From assembly GCA_004298405.1 (NCBI GenBank), contig SCSL01000035.1:1-22892 (forward strand): a stretch of 22,892 nucleotides of DNA, read 5' to 3'. The position numbers were made by a program, and so were the translations under genes. The DNA comes from Patescibacteria group bacterium. Its GTDB lineage: Bacteria; Patescibacteriota; Patescibacteriia; UBA9934; GWF2-40-263. Position 1 is the stretch's first letter; each line of letters starts with the position of its first letter. Below are positions 21,451-22,892 of this stretch, in pieces. Below the pieces are notes generated by a model that was not told where the DNA came from, did no database searches, and was given only the letters and a program-made list of their open reading frames with translations.

Positions 21451-21912
21451 TTATTCAAATCGTTTCGGCAACGAGATCCCACCAAGCAATTTTGCTCTCG
21501 TGCCGATAACGAGGCCGTTCATTGCGACCTTGATCACTCGGTTTCCCATCGCCCTAAACGCGACTTCTTTTTGTTTCAACACTAACGCGTCAACGAACGT
21601 CGTGACTCTCGGATCGCTTGCGATGCCGAACGGATTATTTCGGTCGATTGCGCCGAGTTCGCCCCATTCTTCGTCGTTGGGATACGTGACCCAACTGTTC
21701 TCGAGTTCGTGCATGACGGCCCTTAGATTGAGCCGACGGTTGGCTGGTGAGATCACCGAGATAAAACCTCCGTTACATCGAAAGACCGTTACTTCGAGCA
21801 AAGCGTCCTCTGCTACGCCGACTTGTTTTGTTACTTCGGTTGTGGTTGCCGTATTCCCGCTCGGGAGCTGAAATACCTCTAAATTGACCGTAAGCTCGAG
21901 TGGATTCTTCAT
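21451..21912 (-). CDS. Hypothetical protein
   Basis: The 153-residue product (ATG 21912; the open frame extends four codons upstream to 21924) begins MKNPLELTVNLEVFQLPSG. It has mixed strands and helices: 'DALLEVTVFRCNGGFISVIS', 'LNLRAVMHELENSWVTYPNDEEWGEL' and 'AFRAMGNRVIKVAMNG'. There is no signal peptide, membrane segment, metal motif or recognised domain. The gene is convergent with hsdR, shares its terminator, and lies between the restriction operon and another unrecognised gene, which suggests accessory content. No Shine-Dalgarno is visible upstream. The ATG is well placed but the promoter is unclear. Confidence 0.6.
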   Translation of the reverse strand: MKNPLELTVNLEVFQLPSGNTATTTEVTKQVGVAEDALLEVTVFRCNGGFISVISPANRRLNLRAVMHELENSWVTYPNDEEWGELGAIDRNNPFGIASDPRVTTFVDALVLKQKEVAFRAMGNRVIKVAMNGLVIGTRAKLLGGISLPKRFE

Positions 21913-22034
21913 AGTTCTACCCACATCAATGCCACAACGGTAGGGGTTGTCTAGGCCGTAAAAAGCCCGACAAATACTCTAAGTTGAGATACTTCGGCTA
22001 GCCGGCATCCCGACTACACGCTTTCGGTGTTTTT

Positions 22035-22043
22035 TGATACCAT
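22035..22043 (+). promoter_or_regulatory. Extended -10 promoter of the right-edge gene
   Basis: TG-A-TACCAT ends 8 nt before ATG 22052, the same leaderless layout seen elsewhere. No good -35 is present. Confidence 0.5.
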
Positions 22044-22051
22044 TCCCCCAT

Positions 22052-22892
22052 ATGGAAAATGGAAGAAATCCTGAATTTCTCAGGCAAAAGTACCAGTTGG
22101 AAAAGACGACGGAGGTCGAACACGCCGTTGCCGCGCGGGAGCGCAAGGGTTCCCGGGTTCGCAATACTCCCGCAGAACGTATCCATGCCTATCTTGAACG
22201 CTTGGATACGATCTTGAATCCACCCAAGCTTGAAGGACACGCGAGTTTCGATCGCAAGGAGCGCAACCTTTCCATGATGAAGCGCTTCATGCACGACGCG
22301 CTTATCGTGAAACCCGACGTCGCCACCGACGAATACTTGACTCATCAACAAAAGCAGGCGCGTGCCCTTGGGCATGGCGATACGGAAATTCCCGAGTACG
22401 TCCGTGAGCAAATTGCTCGTGCGGTAGTGGCTATCGCCGAAGGATCGGATATTGAGAGTGAACTTGAGGGTCTCGAGAATGAGAAGAAGCAGATGGCAGA
22501 GGAAATCGTCGCCAAGATGGACGACCAAAAGCGTTCCCTTGATAAGTGGGTCGACTACCTCGCAACCGACGACGCCCGAGCCGCCTACCCGGACTGGTTC
22601 AGGTACTGGGCGATGCGAAGCGTCACCGGGCTCTCGAGCTTCGACAAGGACGAAAAACGTTTTCCTTCGCGCGACACGGAAACCATGAATCCGTTCCCTG
22701 AACTGGACCAGGCCGTGCTCGGAAAGGTGCGCGACGCGGTGGAACATGATCGCGTCTACAAAGAACGCGTTGCAACAGCGCAAGAGGAAGTAAGGCGAGC
22801 TGAAAAGAAACACAACAGAGAGCGCCAACTCGCCGTCGCGAGCAGGGTCGATGAAGCGAAGCGCAGGAATCCCGATGCCCCCGTCGACCGCG
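22052..22892 (+). CDS. Large charged helical protein, N-terminal 280 residues (runs off the window)
   Basis: An uninterrupted plus-strand frame from ATG 22052 reaches the window end. The product starts MENGRNPEFLRQKYQLEK and is rich in Glu, Lys and Arg, with long predicted helices and coiled-coil stretches ('SDIESELEGLENEKKQMAEEI', 'RVATAQEEVRRAEKKHNRER'). A conserved-looking core is 'YPDWFRYWAMRSVTGLSSFDKDEKRF' (in two halves, YPDWFRYWAMRSVTGL and SSFDKDEKRF) followed by 'NPFPELDQAVL'. I recall similar Tyr/Trp-rich blocks from uncharacterised CPR proteins but cannot name a family. A leaderless promoter supports the start. The minus-strand frame over the same region is a shadow. The function and full length are unknown. 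Confidence 0.75.
   Translation, partial: MENGRNPEFLRQKYQLEKTTEVEHAVAARERKGSRVRNTPAERIHAYLERLDTILNPPKLEGHASFDRKERNLSMMKRFMHDALIVKPDVATDEYLTHQQKQARALGHGDTEIPEYVREQIARAVVAIAEGSDIESELEGLENEKKQMAEEIVAKMDDQKRSLDKWVDYLATDDARAAYPDWFRYWAMRSVTGLSSFDKDEKRFPSRDTETMNPFPELDQAVLGKVRDAVEHDRVYKERVATAQEEVRRAEKKHNRERQLAVASRVDEAKRRNPDAPVDR

Noticed and set aside
14468..22051. att direct repeats flanking a mobile island
   Set aside because: I compared the gaps at 14468-14655, 21390-21450 and 21913-22051 by eye and found no convincing shared core; the edges remain undefined.
21998..22828. 276-residue minus-strand frame
   Set aside because: It is a shadow of the plus-strand gene from 22052, which has a coherent charged helical composition and a promoter; the minus product looks random.
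1..22892. CRISPR array
   Set aside because: No regularly spaced direct repeats were seen; the only tandem repeat is the 12-bp set inside hsdS.

Overview
This window reads as a chromosomal fragment of a small-genome bacterium, most likely Patescibacteria (CPR). The basis is gene content and style: many short single genes with tiny gaps, a glycine-rich CxxC zinc-ribbon protein of a type I associate with CPR genomes, a minimal SET-domain protein, and very few Shine-Dalgarno sequences. Many start codons instead sit 6-10 nt after a -10 box, often an extended TGnTANNNT box, so leaderless translation looks common. The phylum is an inference; no rRNA or ribosomal protein marker is present.

Layout. 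At 1-2321 (minus strand) lie a gene start running off the left edge, an O6-alkylguanine-DNA alkyltransferase with an odd C-terminus, a NUDIX hydrolase, a MutY glycosylase without its NUDIX-like C-terminal domain, and a CYTH phosphatase; a compact triple-hairpin REP-like element separates the last two. At 2349-2683 is a self-contained unit with promoter, palindrome, two leader hairpins, a 53-residue Asp-rich microprotein and a terminator. At 2704-5179 (plus) follow glycerate 2-kinase, GreA and a secreted protein. A SanA/YdcF-like protein and a DEAD-box helicase then diverge with start codons 2 bp apart, followed by an RsuA/RluB-type pseudouridine synthase and a convergent membrane protein. At 8311-10461 (minus) are the zinc-ribbon protein, a ZIP metal transporter and exonuclease III, with a SET-domain protein diverging from the last.

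At 10916-11254 is an RNA locus: a consensus-like promoter, a roughly 130-nt rod-shaped RNA closed by a 19-bp stem and containing a possible kink-turn, tRNA-Asn(GTT) only 4 nt downstream, another hairpin and a terminator. I could not assign the structured RNA to a known family; it is the strongest candidate here for something undescribed. Peptidase E, a HAD hydrolase and a frameshifted HIT gene follow as a probable operon.

From 13133 the content becomes accessory: a serine recombinase on the minus strand with a real Shine-Dalgarno, then a tight plus-strand operon of a PD-(D/E)XK/DUF5655 protein, HsdM, HsdS and HsdR, closed by a strong terminator. HsdS carries three tandem 12-bp repeats between its two recognition domains, the arrangement known to change spacer length in EcoR124-type enzymes. 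The right end holds an unrecognised minus-strand gene and the first 280 codons of a large charged plus-strand protein that runs off the window.
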